A stretch of 64,000 nucleotides of DNA from an uncultured Flavobacteriaceae bacterium (lineage in GTDB: Bacteria > Bacteroidota > Bacteroidia > Flavobacteriales > Flavobacteriaceae). The notes below the pieces were generated by a model. It was not told the DNA's origin. It made no database searches and was given only the letters and a program-made list of their open reading frames with translations. A program made the position numbers and the translations under genes. The stretch lies in NCBI GenBank assembly GCA_947494325.1, contig CANLUS010000003.1, positions 62,001 to 126,000 of the forward strand, written 5' to 3'. Positions within the stretch are counted from its first letter, which is position 1, and every line of letters starts with the position of its first letter. This document shows, piece after piece, positions 27,966-35,870 of the stretch.

Positions 27966-28961
27966 TTATTTTAATTTTTCAGTTGCACTCAATAATAATT
28001 TTTTTGTGGCCAGAATGCCTTCTTTTTCTCCTAGAACATCTCCTTCATATTCAACACCAATAAACCCTGTAAAACCAGCGTCTTTTACAATCTGTAACAT
28101 TTTTACATAATCTATTGCGGTTTCATTCCCATTTGCATCAAAATCATGAGACTTGGCACTCACACCTTTCGCAAATGGCATGAGTTCTTCAGTACCTTTA
28201 TAGATATCATATTGTTCAATACAATTTCCACCCCATCGCTCACCACTATCTCTTTTTACACAGAAGTTACCAAAATCAGGTAGCGTACCGCAATTTGGTA
28301 AGTTGATGGCTTTCATAACTTCAACAACCTTCGCTGCATCAGATGATAGTCCACCATGATTTTCAACAATTACATTGATATTCTTTGTAGCAGCATATTG
28401 CGCTAAACGTCCCATCCCATCGACAGAATTGTCATGCCATACTTGAGGATCTTTTTCAGCATCACCTCCAAATAAGTTCACACGTACCGATGAGCAACCT
28501 AACTCTGCTGCCGCATCGACCCACATCGAATGTCTTCGAATAGCTTCATCTCGCTCAGCTTTATCACTTACGGACAAGTCTCCTTCATGATCGATCATGA
28601 TTAAAACATTTTGTATATCGTGCTCTTCACTTCTCTTTTTAAGCTCATTTACGAGGCTATCCAGGCTCTCTTGTTCCTTACCTTCTTCTAAAGGATACAA
28701 CTGACTCACATATTCAATTCCTTCAAAGCCTAACTCTTTAGCCTTTTTAGCAAAATCTAAATTTGATAACGTCTTATCATCGCGAATAGCCTTGTGAAAA
28801 GACCATTGAGCTAATGATAGTTTAAAAAAGGGCTTTGTAGTTTCGGCAGCAGCTGTCATTTTTTCTTCACTTTTTTGAACTTCTTTACATGTTATTAGAA
28901 GTGTTGAAATAGATAGTATTAAAAATAAGATTTTAGTACTTTTAAATGCGTAAGATTTCAT
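27966..28961 (-). CDS. TIM-barrel sugar isomerase/epimerase lipoprotein
   Basis: A 331-residue xylose-isomerase-like TIM barrel with a lipoprotein signal (STLLITC), so it acts in the periplasm or on the surface, unlike the cytoplasmic paralogue at 21417. The fold's metal-binding positions can be placed at VIVENHGG, GTLPDFGNF, KSHDFD and GVEYEGD. It heads a leftward operon with two permeases and a Gfo/Idh dehydrogenase. It probably epimerises or isomerises an oxidised sugar in the periplasm before import; the reaction is not proven by sequence. Confidence 0.85.
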   Translation of the reverse strand: MKSYAFKSTKILFLILSISTLLITCKEVQKSEEKMTAAAETTKPFFKLSLAQWSFHKAIRDDKTLSNLDFAKKAKELGFEGIEYVSQLYPLEEGKEQESLDSLVNELKKRSEEHDIQNVLIMIDHEGDLSVSDKAERDEAIRRHSMWVDAAAELGCSSVRVNLFGGDAEKDPQVWHDNSVDGMGRLAQYAATKNINVIVENHGGLSSDAAKVVEVMKAINLPNCGTLPDFGNFCVKRDSGERWGGNCIEQYDIYKGTEELMPFAKGVSAKSHDFDANGNETAIDYVKMLQIVKDAGFTGFIGVEYEGDVLGEKEGILATKKLLLSATEKLK

Positions 28962-29043
28962 GGAATTTTAAAAATTTAAATTTTTTTAAAGTTAGTTTTA
29001 CTTTTAGAGAAATTAAATGAGTTGACTAAAAAATATACTACAT

Positions 29044-29053
29044 CGTTTTCGTT
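29044..29053. promoter_or_regulatory. LacI-operator-like half site between divergent operons
   Basis: CGTTTTCGTT matches ten consecutive bases of the duplicated operator at 1278 and 1309. It lies in the 246-bp gap between the divergent TIM-barrel lipoprotein operon and the GMC/subunit-3 operon. The left half of the palindrome is not conserved, so it is only a weak candidate. No perfect TAnnTTTG promoter was found in this gap; TAAATTTA is the nearest on the plus strand. Confidence 0.3.
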
Positions 29054-29207
29054 GTGATAAACACTGCCCTTAACTTAAAATGTCTATTAATAATTCCATT
29101 ATAAAAGTTGATAAATATTAATTTTAACATAGAAATATGATGTAAATATTATAAATTTATGCAATAAATAAAAGGTTAGAACAGAATAATTTAATACATA
29201 ATACCCA

Positions 29208-30911
29208 ATGAATACAGAACAAGCATATGATGCGATCGTCATCGGTACTGGAATTAGTGGAGGCTGGGCAGCGAAAGAACTTTGTGAAAAAGGCCTGAAA
29301 ACATTAGTTTTAGAAAGAGGACGAATGGTAAGACATATTGATGATTATCCAACCGCTAATGATGACCCTTGGGATCTTGAGTTGAGAGGTCAAACTACTG
29401 AAGAAGATAAAAAGACACAAGAAAAGCAGGCACGAACGGGCTATACGACTGCAGCTGCAAGTAGGCATTGGTTCGTGAATGATTTAAAGCATCCTTATAA
29501 TGAAACGAAACGTTTTGATTGGATGAGAGGTTATCATGTAGGTGGACGCTCTATTATGTGGGGAAGACACTGTTATCGATTGAGTGATTTAGATTTCGAA
29601 GCGAATAAAAAAGATGGTCATGGTGTAGACTGGCCCATTCGCTATAAAGATATTGCACCTTGGTATGATAAAGTTGAGGAGTATATTGGTTTAAGTGGGG
29701 AAGCTATGGGGCTACCTCATTTGCCAGATGGTAAGTTTTTACCTCCAATAGAAATGAATTGTGTAGAAGAGCACTTGAAAAAAAGTATGTCAGAAAATTA
29801 TACCGATAGAGTTTTGACCGTAGGTAGAATTGCACATATTACTACAGGTGATAAAGAATTTGAAGGTAGAGGTAAATGTCAATTTAGAAATAGATGTATA
29901 CGTGGTTGTCCTTTTGGAGGATATTTTAGTAGTAACTCATCTACATTACCAGCTGCTGAGCGTACGAAAAACATGACTCTGAGACCTAATTCTATAGTAC
30001 ATGAAATAATTTATGACGATACTCAAAAGTTGGCAACTGGAGTTAGAGTTATTGATACAGAAACCAAAGAAAAATTGGTGTTTAATGCGAAAATTATATT
30101 CTGTTGTGCATCTGCGATTCCAACGGCGTCGATATTGTTACAATCAAAGTCGGAGAGATTCCCGAATGGACTAGGAAATGATTCTGGTGAACTGGGTCAT
30201 AATATTATGGACCATCATTTGGGTGCAGGAGCTCACGGTAAAACAAGTGAGTATAAAGATAGATATTATAAAGGTAGACGACCAGGCGGCCTTTATTTAC
30301 CAAGATTTAGAAATTTAGGAGATAAAGCAACAGAGAAAAAGGAATTTATTCGAGGATATGGTTATCAAGGAGGCGCAGGAAGAGGAGATATTTCTGAATT
30401 GGTTGCGGAAGCCGGATATGGAGAACAATTAACCAAGAATATTCTAGAGCCAGGAAGTTGGAGTATTACCCTATTCGGATTTGGTGAATGCCTACCGTAT
30501 CATGATAATAAAATGACCCTAGATTATGAGAAATTAGATGATTGGGGGTTACCGACAATTACCTTTGATGCTGAATGGAAAGAAAATGAATATGAAATGC
30601 GTAAGGATATGATCGAGCAAGCCGTTGATATGTTAGAGAAAGGTGGCTTTTCGGATATCCAAACAATTGATAGAGTGCATGCTCCAGGTATTGGAATACA
30701 TGAAATGGGTACGGCGCGTATGGGTAGAGACCCGAAAACATCGGTATTAAATGAGAACAATCAGATTCATACCGTACCAAATGTATATGTAACAGATGGT
30801 GCTTGTATGACATCTGCGGGATGTACAAATCCTTCGATTACCTATATGGCGTTAACTGCAAGAGCAGCTGATCATGCCGCGAAACAATTTGAAAAAATGA
30901 AACAAGCTTAA
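29208..30911 (+). CDS. GMC-family flavoprotein dehydrogenase (probable glucoside 3-dehydrogenase catalytic subunit), copy 2
   Basis: A 567-residue close paralogue of the GMC protein at 22614, with the same FAD motif (IGTGISGGWAAKEL), the same C-x5-C-x3-C cluster (Cys224, Cys230, Cys234 in CQFRNRCIRGC) and the same catalytic end (GIHEMGTARMG, NPSITYMALTARA). It has no signal peptide but is followed after four bases by a Tat-signal subunit-3 gene. Known GMC/subunit-3 pairs are exported together on the small subunit's Tat signal. Likely role: periplasmic oxidation of glycosides to 3-keto-glycosides. It heads a five-gene operon with DUF1080, TIM-barrel and Gfo/Idh genes. Confidence 0.9.
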   Translation: MNTEQAYDAIVIGTGISGGWAAKELCEKGLKTLVLERGRMVRHIDDYPTANDDPWDLELRGQTTEEDKKTQEKQARTGYTTAAASRHWFVNDLKHPYNETKRFDWMRGYHVGGRSIMWGRHCYRLSDLDFEANKKDGHGVDWPIRYKDIAPWYDKVEEYIGLSGEAMGLPHLPDGKFLPPIEMNCVEEHLKKSMSENYTDRVLTVGRIAHITTGDKEFEGRGKCQFRNRCIRGCPFGGYFSSNSSTLPAAERTKNMTLRPNSIVHEIIYDDTQKLATGVRVIDTETKEKLVFNAKIIFCCASAIPTASILLQSKSERFPNGLGNDSGELGHNIMDHHLGAGAHGKTSEYKDRYYKGRRPGGLYLPRFRNLGDKATEKKEFIRGYGYQGGAGRGDISELVAEAGYGEQLTKNILEPGSWSITLFGFGECLPYHDNKMTLDYEKLDDWGLPTITFDAEWKENEYEMRKDMIEQAVDMLEKGGFSDIQTIDRVHAPGIGIHEMGTARMGRDPKTSVLNENNQIHTVPNVYVTDGACMTSAGCTNPSITYMALTARAADHAAKQFEKMKQA

Positions 30912-30914
30912 ATT

Positions 30915-31511
30915 ATGGATAGAAGAAAAGCACTTAAGGGGTTAGGGTTATCAATGGGTTTTATGGTAGCTACACCAACCGTAATAGGATTACTTCAAAG
31001 TTGTAAAAATGATGCCGAAAAAGTGGCGCCTTGGGTTCCATTGTTTTTTACGGCAGATGAAGCAACCGTCGTTAAAAGTTTGACAAATTTAATATTACCA
31101 AGATCTGGAGATTTACCAGGGGCGAGTGATGTAAATGTAACTCAGTTTCTTGATTTGGTTTCTGCTAAGGTAAGTAATAAAGAAGATCAAGAAGAATATA
31201 AAGCTGGAATTGGAGCTGTTATAAATGCTCTTGGGAAACCTGTTGCAGAGGTGACTACTGAAGATTATGACGCTTTATTATCGAAATACTTAAAGGCAAC
31301 TAAAGAAGAAATGAAGAGTTATGGCGAAAGTGAAGATCCCGTTTTTGGCACACTTATGAACCTACGTGGTAGCACGATCTGGGCTTATAAAACAAGCGAA
31401 AAAGTTGGAAAAGAAGTATTGGCCTATGACCCTATTCCTGGTGAGCAGAAAGGATGTATTTCTGTGGAAGAAGCAACGGGCAAATGGGGAGGTAGAGCTT
31501 GGTCTTTATAA
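30915..31511 (+). CDS. Gluconate 2-dehydrogenase subunit 3-family protein (Tat-exported partner of GMC)
   Basis: A 198-residue small subunit of membrane-linked FAD sugar dehydrogenases. The N-terminus MDRRKALKGLGLSMGF carries a twin-arginine signal and continues to a lipobox-like GLLQSC, so it may be a Tat lipoprotein. The mature part (FFTADEATVVKSLTNLILP, DLPGASDVNVTQFLD) is typical of the family. It is thought to chaperone and export the flavoprotein subunit. It follows the GMC gene by four bases and precedes a DUF1080 gene. No cytochrome c subunit gene is in the window. Confidence 0.9.
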   Translation: MDRRKALKGLGLSMGFMVATPTVIGLLQSCKNDAEKVAPWVPLFFTADEATVVKSLTNLILPRSGDLPGASDVNVTQFLDLVSAKVSNKEDQEEYKAGIGAVINALGKPVAEVTTEDYDALLSKYLKATKEEMKSYGESEDPVFGTLMNLRGSTIWAYKTSEKVGKEVLAYDPIPGEQKGCISVEEATGKWGGRAWSL

Positions 31512-31528
31512 AGAGTTTTAACAATGTT

Positions 31529-32347
31529 ATGAAATACCTAAGGTTATTTGTTTTATGTGTAGGTGCATCATTAATGATGCAGTGCAAAAAAAGCAATAAC
31601 GTAACTAAAAAAGAAGTTGAACCCATTTCAGAAGAATGGGTTCAGCTGTTTAATGGAAAAGATTTAGACGATTGGATCGTAAAAATAAAAGGATATCCAT
31701 TAGATACTAATATTCATAATACTTTTAGGGTTGAAGACAGCGTCATTAAGGTGTCTTATGACGGTTATGAAACCTTTAACAATTCTTTTGGGCATTTATT
31801 TTATAAGAAACCTTTTACGAATTATCGATTAAAATTACAATATCGATTCGTTGGTGAGCAGGCTCCCGGAGGTGAAGGTTGGGCAATGAAAAATAGTGGA
31901 GTTATGCTTCATTCACAAGCGCCAGAAAGTATGGAGCTGGATCAGGCGTTTCCAATTTGTTTGGAAGCTCAATTTTTAGGCGGACTGGAAAAAGGATTTG
32001 AAAGACCTTCAGGAAATCTCTGTACACCAGGAACGCATGTGGTAATGAAAGATTCATTAGTTACTGATCATTGTATAAATTCGATTTCAGGGACCGTTTA
32101 CAACGAAGATTGGGTAGATGTTGAGCTTCTGGTACTAAATGATTCTTTAATCTCGCATATGATAAACGGAAAAGAAGTTATACGATATTCAAAAGCTGTT
32201 TATGGAGGCGAATTTTTAACCGAGACAGAAGAATGGCAGTCAAAAGTAGGAAAACCGTTGAGTTCTGGATATATTGCCTTACAAAGTGAGAGTCACCCTG
32301 TAGAATTTAGAAATATAGCGTTGTTGGAATTGAAAGACATTAAATAA
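31529..32347 (+). CDS. DUF1080 lipoprotein (3-keto-disaccharide hydrolase family), third copy
   Basis: A 272-residue lipoprotein (MKYLRLFVLCVGASLMMQC). Family signatures: WVQLFNGKDLDDWIVKIKG, MKNSGVMLHSQAPESM, PICLEAQFLGG and the end SGYIALQSESHPVEFRNIALLEL. The ATG at 31529 is chosen over the in-frame TTG at 31499, which would overlap the previous gene. Placed directly behind the GMC and subunit-3 genes, it should cleave the 3-keto-glycoside that the dehydrogenase makes. It belongs to a longer DUF1080 subtype than the two copies at 19905 and 20663. Confidence 0.85.
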   Translation: MKYLRLFVLCVGASLMMQCKKSNNVTKKEVEPISEEWVQLFNGKDLDDWIVKIKGYPLDTNIHNTFRVEDSVIKVSYDGYETFNNSFGHLFYKKPFTNYRLKLQYRFVGEQAPGGEGWAMKNSGVMLHSQAPESMELDQAFPICLEAQFLGGLEKGFERPSGNLCTPGTHVVMKDSLVTDHCINSISGTVYNEDWVDVELLVLNDSLISHMINGKEVIRYSKAVYGGEFLTETEEWQSKVGKPLSSGYIALQSESHPVEFRNIALLELKDIK

Positions 32348-32354
32348 TCCTCAT

Positions 32355-33278
32355 ATGAAACGAAGAAATTTTATTAAGAAATCAATGGTCGCAAGTTCTG
32401 CAGCTATGGTGAGTACTAATATATTTTCTGCAGTACCTGACAAAGAAGCATTTCGAGAAAATTTTGATTTTAAATTGAATTTCGCTCCACATGACGGTAT
32501 GTTTAAGCATTTAGGGGGTAGTGATATTTTGGATCAATTGAATTTTATTGCAAGTCAGGGGTTTAAGTCTTTTGAGGATAATGAAATGCGGAATCGTCCT
32601 GTCGAATTACAGCTTAAGATCGCAAAACGTATGCAAGATAAAGGTATCGAAATGGGTGTTTTTGTAGCGCATAAGATTTATTGGTCAGAACCTAATCTGG
32701 CCAGTGGCGATAGTGAAAAAAGAAAAGAGTTTTTACGTGATATCAAAAATTCAGTTGAGGTTGCGAAAAGAGTGAATGCCAAATGGATGACTGTGGTTCC
32801 AGGTCACGTAGATTTGGATCAAAATATGGCTTATCAAACTGAGCATGTTGTTGAAACACTCAAACAAGCTGCAGCCATTTTGGAACCACACGGAATTATA
32901 ATGGTCTTGGAACCCTTAAATTTTAGAGATCATCCAGGATTGTTTTTGACCGAATCGCCACAAGCTTATCAAATTTGTAAAGCAGTGAATTCACCATCAT
33001 GCAAAATACTCTTCGATATTTACCATCAGCAGATTCAAGAGGGAAATTTAATTCCAAATATTGAAAAATGTTGGGATGAGATTGCCTATTTTCAGATCGG
33101 GGATAACCCAGGTCGTAAAGAACCAACAACGGGCGAAATAAACTATAAAAATGTATTTAAATATATCCATTCTAAAGGCTTTAAAGGGATTTTAGGAATG
33201 GAACACGGCAATTCTATTACCGGTAAAAAAGGAGAAGAAGCTGTTCTTAAGGCGTATAAAATGAGTTCAAATTTTTAA
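32355..33278 (+). CDS. TIM-barrel hydroxypyruvate isomerase-like protein with Tat-type signal
   Basis: A 307-residue protein with a twin-arginine-like leader (MKRRNFIKKSMVASSAA) and a hydroxypyruvate-isomerase-like TIM barrel: VLEPLNFRDHPG, ILFDIYHQQIQEGNLI and FQIGDNPGRKEPTTGEINY are diagnostic, and the C-terminal GMEHGNS supplies the last acidic ligand position. It should act on a small keto-aldose or keto-sugar in the periplasm. It is the fourth gene of the GMC operon, seven bases behind the DUF1080 gene. Its exact substrate is unknown. Confidence 0.85.
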   Translation: MKRRNFIKKSMVASSAAMVSTNIFSAVPDKEAFRENFDFKLNFAPHDGMFKHLGGSDILDQLNFIASQGFKSFEDNEMRNRPVELQLKIAKRMQDKGIEMGVFVAHKIYWSEPNLASGDSEKRKEFLRDIKNSVEVAKRVNAKWMTVVPGHVDLDQNMAYQTEHVVETLKQAAAILEPHGIIMVLEPLNFRDHPGLFLTESPQAYQICKAVNSPSCKILFDIYHQQIQEGNLIPNIEKCWDEIAYFQIGDNPGRKEPTTGEINYKNVFKYIHSKGFKGILGMEHGNSITGKKGEEAVLKAYKMSSNF

Positions 33279-33287
33279 TCATTAGTT

Positions 33288-34730
33288 ATGAGTGCAAATC
33301 ACAAATCTAGTAGACGTTCATTTATTAAAAAATCAGCCGTGGCTTTCGCGGGTATTAGTATTGTTCCGAGGCATGTCTTAGGGCAAGGATTTATTCCCCC
33401 GAGTGATCAATTAAATATTGGTGTTATTGGTGGTGGAGGTAAAGGGTATGGAGATGCAGTCAATGCATGGAATAACGGAGCCTCTAATATTACTGCTATT
33501 TGTGATATTGATTGGGGGATGGCATCTCGAGCGTTTAAGAAGTTTCCAAAGGCAAAAAAGTTCAAGGATTTTCGGAAAATGTTCGATCAAATGAAAGATA
33601 TTGATGCCGTAACCATTTCTACACCAGATCATACGCATGCCGTTGCAGCTATGGCAGCCATGAAATCAGGGAAGCACGTATACGTTCAAAAGCCCTTGAC
33701 GCACAGCATTCATGAGGCTCGAGTCTTAACGGAAGCCGCTAGAAAATATAAGTCAGTCAGTCAGATGGGAAATCAAGGTGCTTCGGGCCCTGGAGTGCAG
33801 CAAATGATAACATGGTTTGACGAAGGTAAAATCGGAAAAGTAAGTACTGCCCATGTTTGGACGAATAGACCCGTTTGGCCGCAAGGTATTGCAACACCTA
33901 CAGATAAGCCTAAAATGAAAGATGGATTGGATTGGGATTCTTGGGTAGGACCAGCACAAATGGTAGACTATCATCCGTTATATCATCCTTTTGCATGGAG
34001 AGGTTGGTGGAATTTCGGTACGGGTGCATTGGGCGATATGGGATGTCATTTGATTGACCCTCCTTTTAGAGTTTTAGGCTTAGGTTATCCTACAGAAGTT
34101 GAAAGTAGTGTAGGTGCAATTTTTACTAAAAACTGGACTCCAGAATATTTGCCAGAATCTTGCCCTTCGTCATCTAGAACACAGTTGAAATTTCCGGCAA
34201 CGAAAAAGAATCCAACTGAATTAACCTTGACCTGGACAGATGGCGGTTTACGTCCGTTCCATCCAGATTTGATTCCAGCTGATCACCCAATTGGAGATGA
34301 AAATAGTGCCAATGGAGTTATTATGATCGGTGAAAAAGGAATCATGACTTGCGGAACTTATGGAGCAAACCCTAAAATTTATTTCAATGACGGAAGTGTT
34401 TTGGTTGCTGATTTAAAAACATCTAAAAATGCATTACCGGAGCATGGTCACCAGGCGTCATGGGTAGAAGCTTGTAAAGAAGGATTCGGTAAAAGTAAGC
34501 ATAAGGCATTGACATCATCCTTTGATTTTGCTGGCCCTTTAACAGAATCGATTTTAATGGGTAATTTAGCTATTCGAAGCTATATGCTAAGAGAACAAGG
34601 ATCAAAAGGAGGTCATGAATACCCTGGTAGAAAGAGGTTACTTTGGGATGGAGTAAATATGAAAATTACGAATTTCGAAAAGGCCAACCAATTTGTAAAG
34701 AGAGAATATCGAAAAGGTTGGACCCTTTAG
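33288..34730 (+). CDS. Gfo/Idh/MocA-family oxidoreductase with Tat signal
   Basis: A 480-residue dehydrogenase with a Tat leader (SSRRSFIKKSAVAFAGIS) and a tightly bound-cofactor Rossmann fold (LNIGVIGGGGKGYG, YVQKPLTHS in place of EKP, GDMGCHLIDPP). Periplasmic Gfo/Idh proteins of this subtype keep their NAD(P) and act as self-contained oxidoreductases or isomerases on sugars. It closes the rightward operon that begins with the GMC enzyme. With the cytoplasmic Gfo/Idh at 24356 it gives the pathway one oxidoreductase per compartment. Confidence 0.9.
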   Translation: MSANHKSSRRSFIKKSAVAFAGISIVPRHVLGQGFIPPSDQLNIGVIGGGGKGYGDAVNAWNNGASNITAICDIDWGMASRAFKKFPKAKKFKDFRKMFDQMKDIDAVTISTPDHTHAVAAMAAMKSGKHVYVQKPLTHSIHEARVLTEAARKYKSVSQMGNQGASGPGVQQMITWFDEGKIGKVSTAHVWTNRPVWPQGIATPTDKPKMKDGLDWDSWVGPAQMVDYHPLYHPFAWRGWWNFGTGALGDMGCHLIDPPFRVLGLGYPTEVESSVGAIFTKNWTPEYLPESCPSSSRTQLKFPATKKNPTELTLTWTDGGLRPFHPDLIPADHPIGDENSANGVIMIGEKGIMTCGTYGANPKIYFNDGSVLVADLKTSKNALPEHGHQASWVEACKEGFGKSKHKALTSSFDFAGPLTESILMGNLAIRSYMLREQGSKGGHEYPGRKRLLWDGVNMKITNFEKANQFVKREYRKGWTL

Positions 34731-34816
34731 ATTATGTGATCAAAATTTTAGAATGCGTGCTAATCTTTTGTATATTGGAATAAAAATTTAATCATAGTTC
34801 ACTATCAAAGCTTACA

Positions 34817-35851
34817 ATGAAATCTAAGTTAACCATAAAGGATATCGCTAAAGAACTAGGAGTTTCTATTTCTACTGTATCTAAAGCTTTAAAAGATAGT
34901 ACTGAAATAAGTGTCGAAACGCGAGAAAGAATTAAGGCGTTTGCAAAGTTCCATAATTATAAGCCAAATAGTCTTGCGCTGAAATTAAGAAGTCAAAAAA
35001 CCTTGACTATTGGGGTAGTGTTTCCAGCAATTGTTCATTACTTTTTTTCAACAGTTCTTAGAGGTATTGATGAATACGCCAACTCGCGAGGCTATAACGT
35101 AATGGTATGTATTTCGAATACTACGTATGAAAAGGAAAAATTAAGTATCGATACCTTGATTGAAGGAAGTGTTGATGGGATATTATTATCGCTATCTAAC
35201 GGGACCGAGAAAAGAGGAGACTTTAGCCATATTACCAAATTAATTGAAGAAAAGATTCCGTTAGTTTTGTTTGACAGTGTCGCAGAAAGCATTAATTGTG
35301 ATAAAGTGACTATTGATGATGAATTAGGAGCCTTGAAGGCTACAGAATACCTCATTGAAACTGGATGTAAAAAAATAGCATTGATAACGAATCCAGATTT
35401 TGTCAATATTGGATTGCTAAGAACCAAAGGTTATATAAAGGCATTACATAAGCATAATATTGCGATCGATGAACGTCTCATAGTGGAGATAGATGAAGAG
35501 AAGGATATGAAATCTCAAATCGAAGTATTGTTCCAAGATGAGGATAACTATCCGGATGGTGTACTCGCAATTAATGGAGAAATTTATGCCAGTACAGCAA
35601 TGCAAGTTGCAAAGAATAAGGGCTTAGAGGTACCTAAGGATATCGGCATTATTACCTTTACGGATGGCTTGATTTCTAAGCATACTTCTCCACCCCTTAC
35701 AGCATTAGTGCAACATGGGTATGAAATGGGTAAACAAGCGGTTGAATTACTGATAGATCGTATCGAAAGTAAGGACAATGAGTTTCAATTTCAAAAGAAG
35801 GTAATTTCAACGAAATTAAAGGTTAGGGAGTCGACTAGAAAACTAGAATAG
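34817..35851 (+). CDS. LacI-family transcriptional regulator
   Basis: A 344-residue repressor: N-terminal helix-turn-helix (TIKDIAKELGVSISTVSKAL), hinge helix (YKPNSLALKLRSQKT, with the leucine that intercalates in the operator), then a periplasmic-binding-protein-like sensor domain (IGVVFPAIVHYFFSTVLRG). It lies 86 bases behind the GMC operon and 20 bases from the convergent secreted amylase gene, next to the maltose module, so regulation of alpha-glucan use by a maltose-type ligand is the best guess. Palindromes suited to this family occur at 1278 and 1309, and weaker ones near 29044 and 38523. Confidence 0.9.
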   Translation: MKSKLTIKDIAKELGVSISTVSKALKDSTEISVETRERIKAFAKFHNYKPNSLALKLRSQKTLTIGVVFPAIVHYFFSTVLRGIDEYANSRGYNVMVCISNTTYEKEKLSIDTLIEGSVDGILLSLSNGTEKRGDFSHITKLIEEKIPLVLFDSVAESINCDKVTIDDELGALKATEYLIETGCKKIALITNPDFVNIGLLRTKGYIKALHKHNIAIDERLIVEIDEEKDMKSQIEVLFQDEDNYPDGVLAINGEIYASTAMQVAKNKGLEVPKDIGIITFTDGLISKHTSPPLTALVQHGYEMGKQAVELLIDRIESKDNEFQFQKKVISTKLKVRESTRKLE

Positions 35852-35870
35852 GCGACCTATCATTCAATAA

